NCBI GenBank assembly: GCA_946055715.1 | Contig: CAMGGT010000073.1 | Span: 1 to 5,781 of the forward strand | Direction of reading: 5' to 3' | Origin: an uncultured Clostridia bacterium | Lineage (GTDB): Bacteria; Bacillota; Clostridia; Oscillospirales; CAG-272 | Length of the DNA stretch: 5,781 bases | Shown: positions 5,756-5,781 of the stretch, in pieces | Position numbering within the stretch: position 1 is the stretch's first letter | How the letters are laid out: each line of letters opens with the position of its first letter | Translations under genes and position numbers: made by a program | The notes under the pieces: generated by a model | Databases searched by the model: none | What the model saw: the letters and a program-made list of their open reading frames with translations, nothing else | What the model was told of the DNA's origin: nothing

Positions 5756-5781
5756 ACACCCCCTCTCAAAAACGTTTCGTG

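Overview
The window looks like chromosomal DNA from a GC-rich Gram-positive gut Clostridium, probably Oscillospirales/Oscillospiraceae-like. This is an inference. It rests on GC-rich coding sequence (roughly 60% by eye), strong AAAGGAG-type ribosome binding sites, a BspA-type leucine-rich repeat protein, and an intergenic region packed with short palindromic repeats. No rRNA, tRNA, CRISPR array, transposase or phage gene is visible. All four genes are on the + strand.

Layout: (1) positions 2-1066 hold the 3' part of a gene for an SGNH/GDSL-hydrolase-like protein; its 5' end lies outside the window. (2) Positions 1067-1525 are a 459-bp gene-free gap with several hairpins, a nested inverted-repeat element that resembles a MITE or attenuator, and a T-rich leader. 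(3) Positions 1526-5711 are a tight three-gene unit: a 151-aa multi-pass membrane protein of unknown function, a 517-aa MBOAT-family O-acyltransferase (AlgI/DltB-like) whose ATG overlaps the preceding stop by 4 bp, and, 17 bp further on, a 720-aa protein. That last protein joins an N-terminal membrane anchor, an extracytoplasmic SGNH-like domain, two tandem BspA-type (LRR_5) modules and a C-terminal membrane helix. (4) The last 70 bp hold a stem-loop and a C-rich tail.

How the genes may work together: in known systems (AlgI with AlgJ/AlgX, DltB with DltD, PatA with PatB) an MBOAT protein moves an acyl group across the membrane and an SGNH-fold partner outside the cell places it on, or helps place it on, a polymer. 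Here the MBOAT gene is flanked by two SGNH-like paralogues that share the motifs GSS, VNFG, APE, FCPxN and a C-terminal Asp/His block. The simplest reading is a surface-glycan or cell-wall O-acylation locus. The unusual part is the partner protein, which carries an LRR surface module between two membrane helices, plus a small uncharacterised membrane protein that is translationally coupled to the acyltransferase. The acceptor polymer cannot be deduced from this window.
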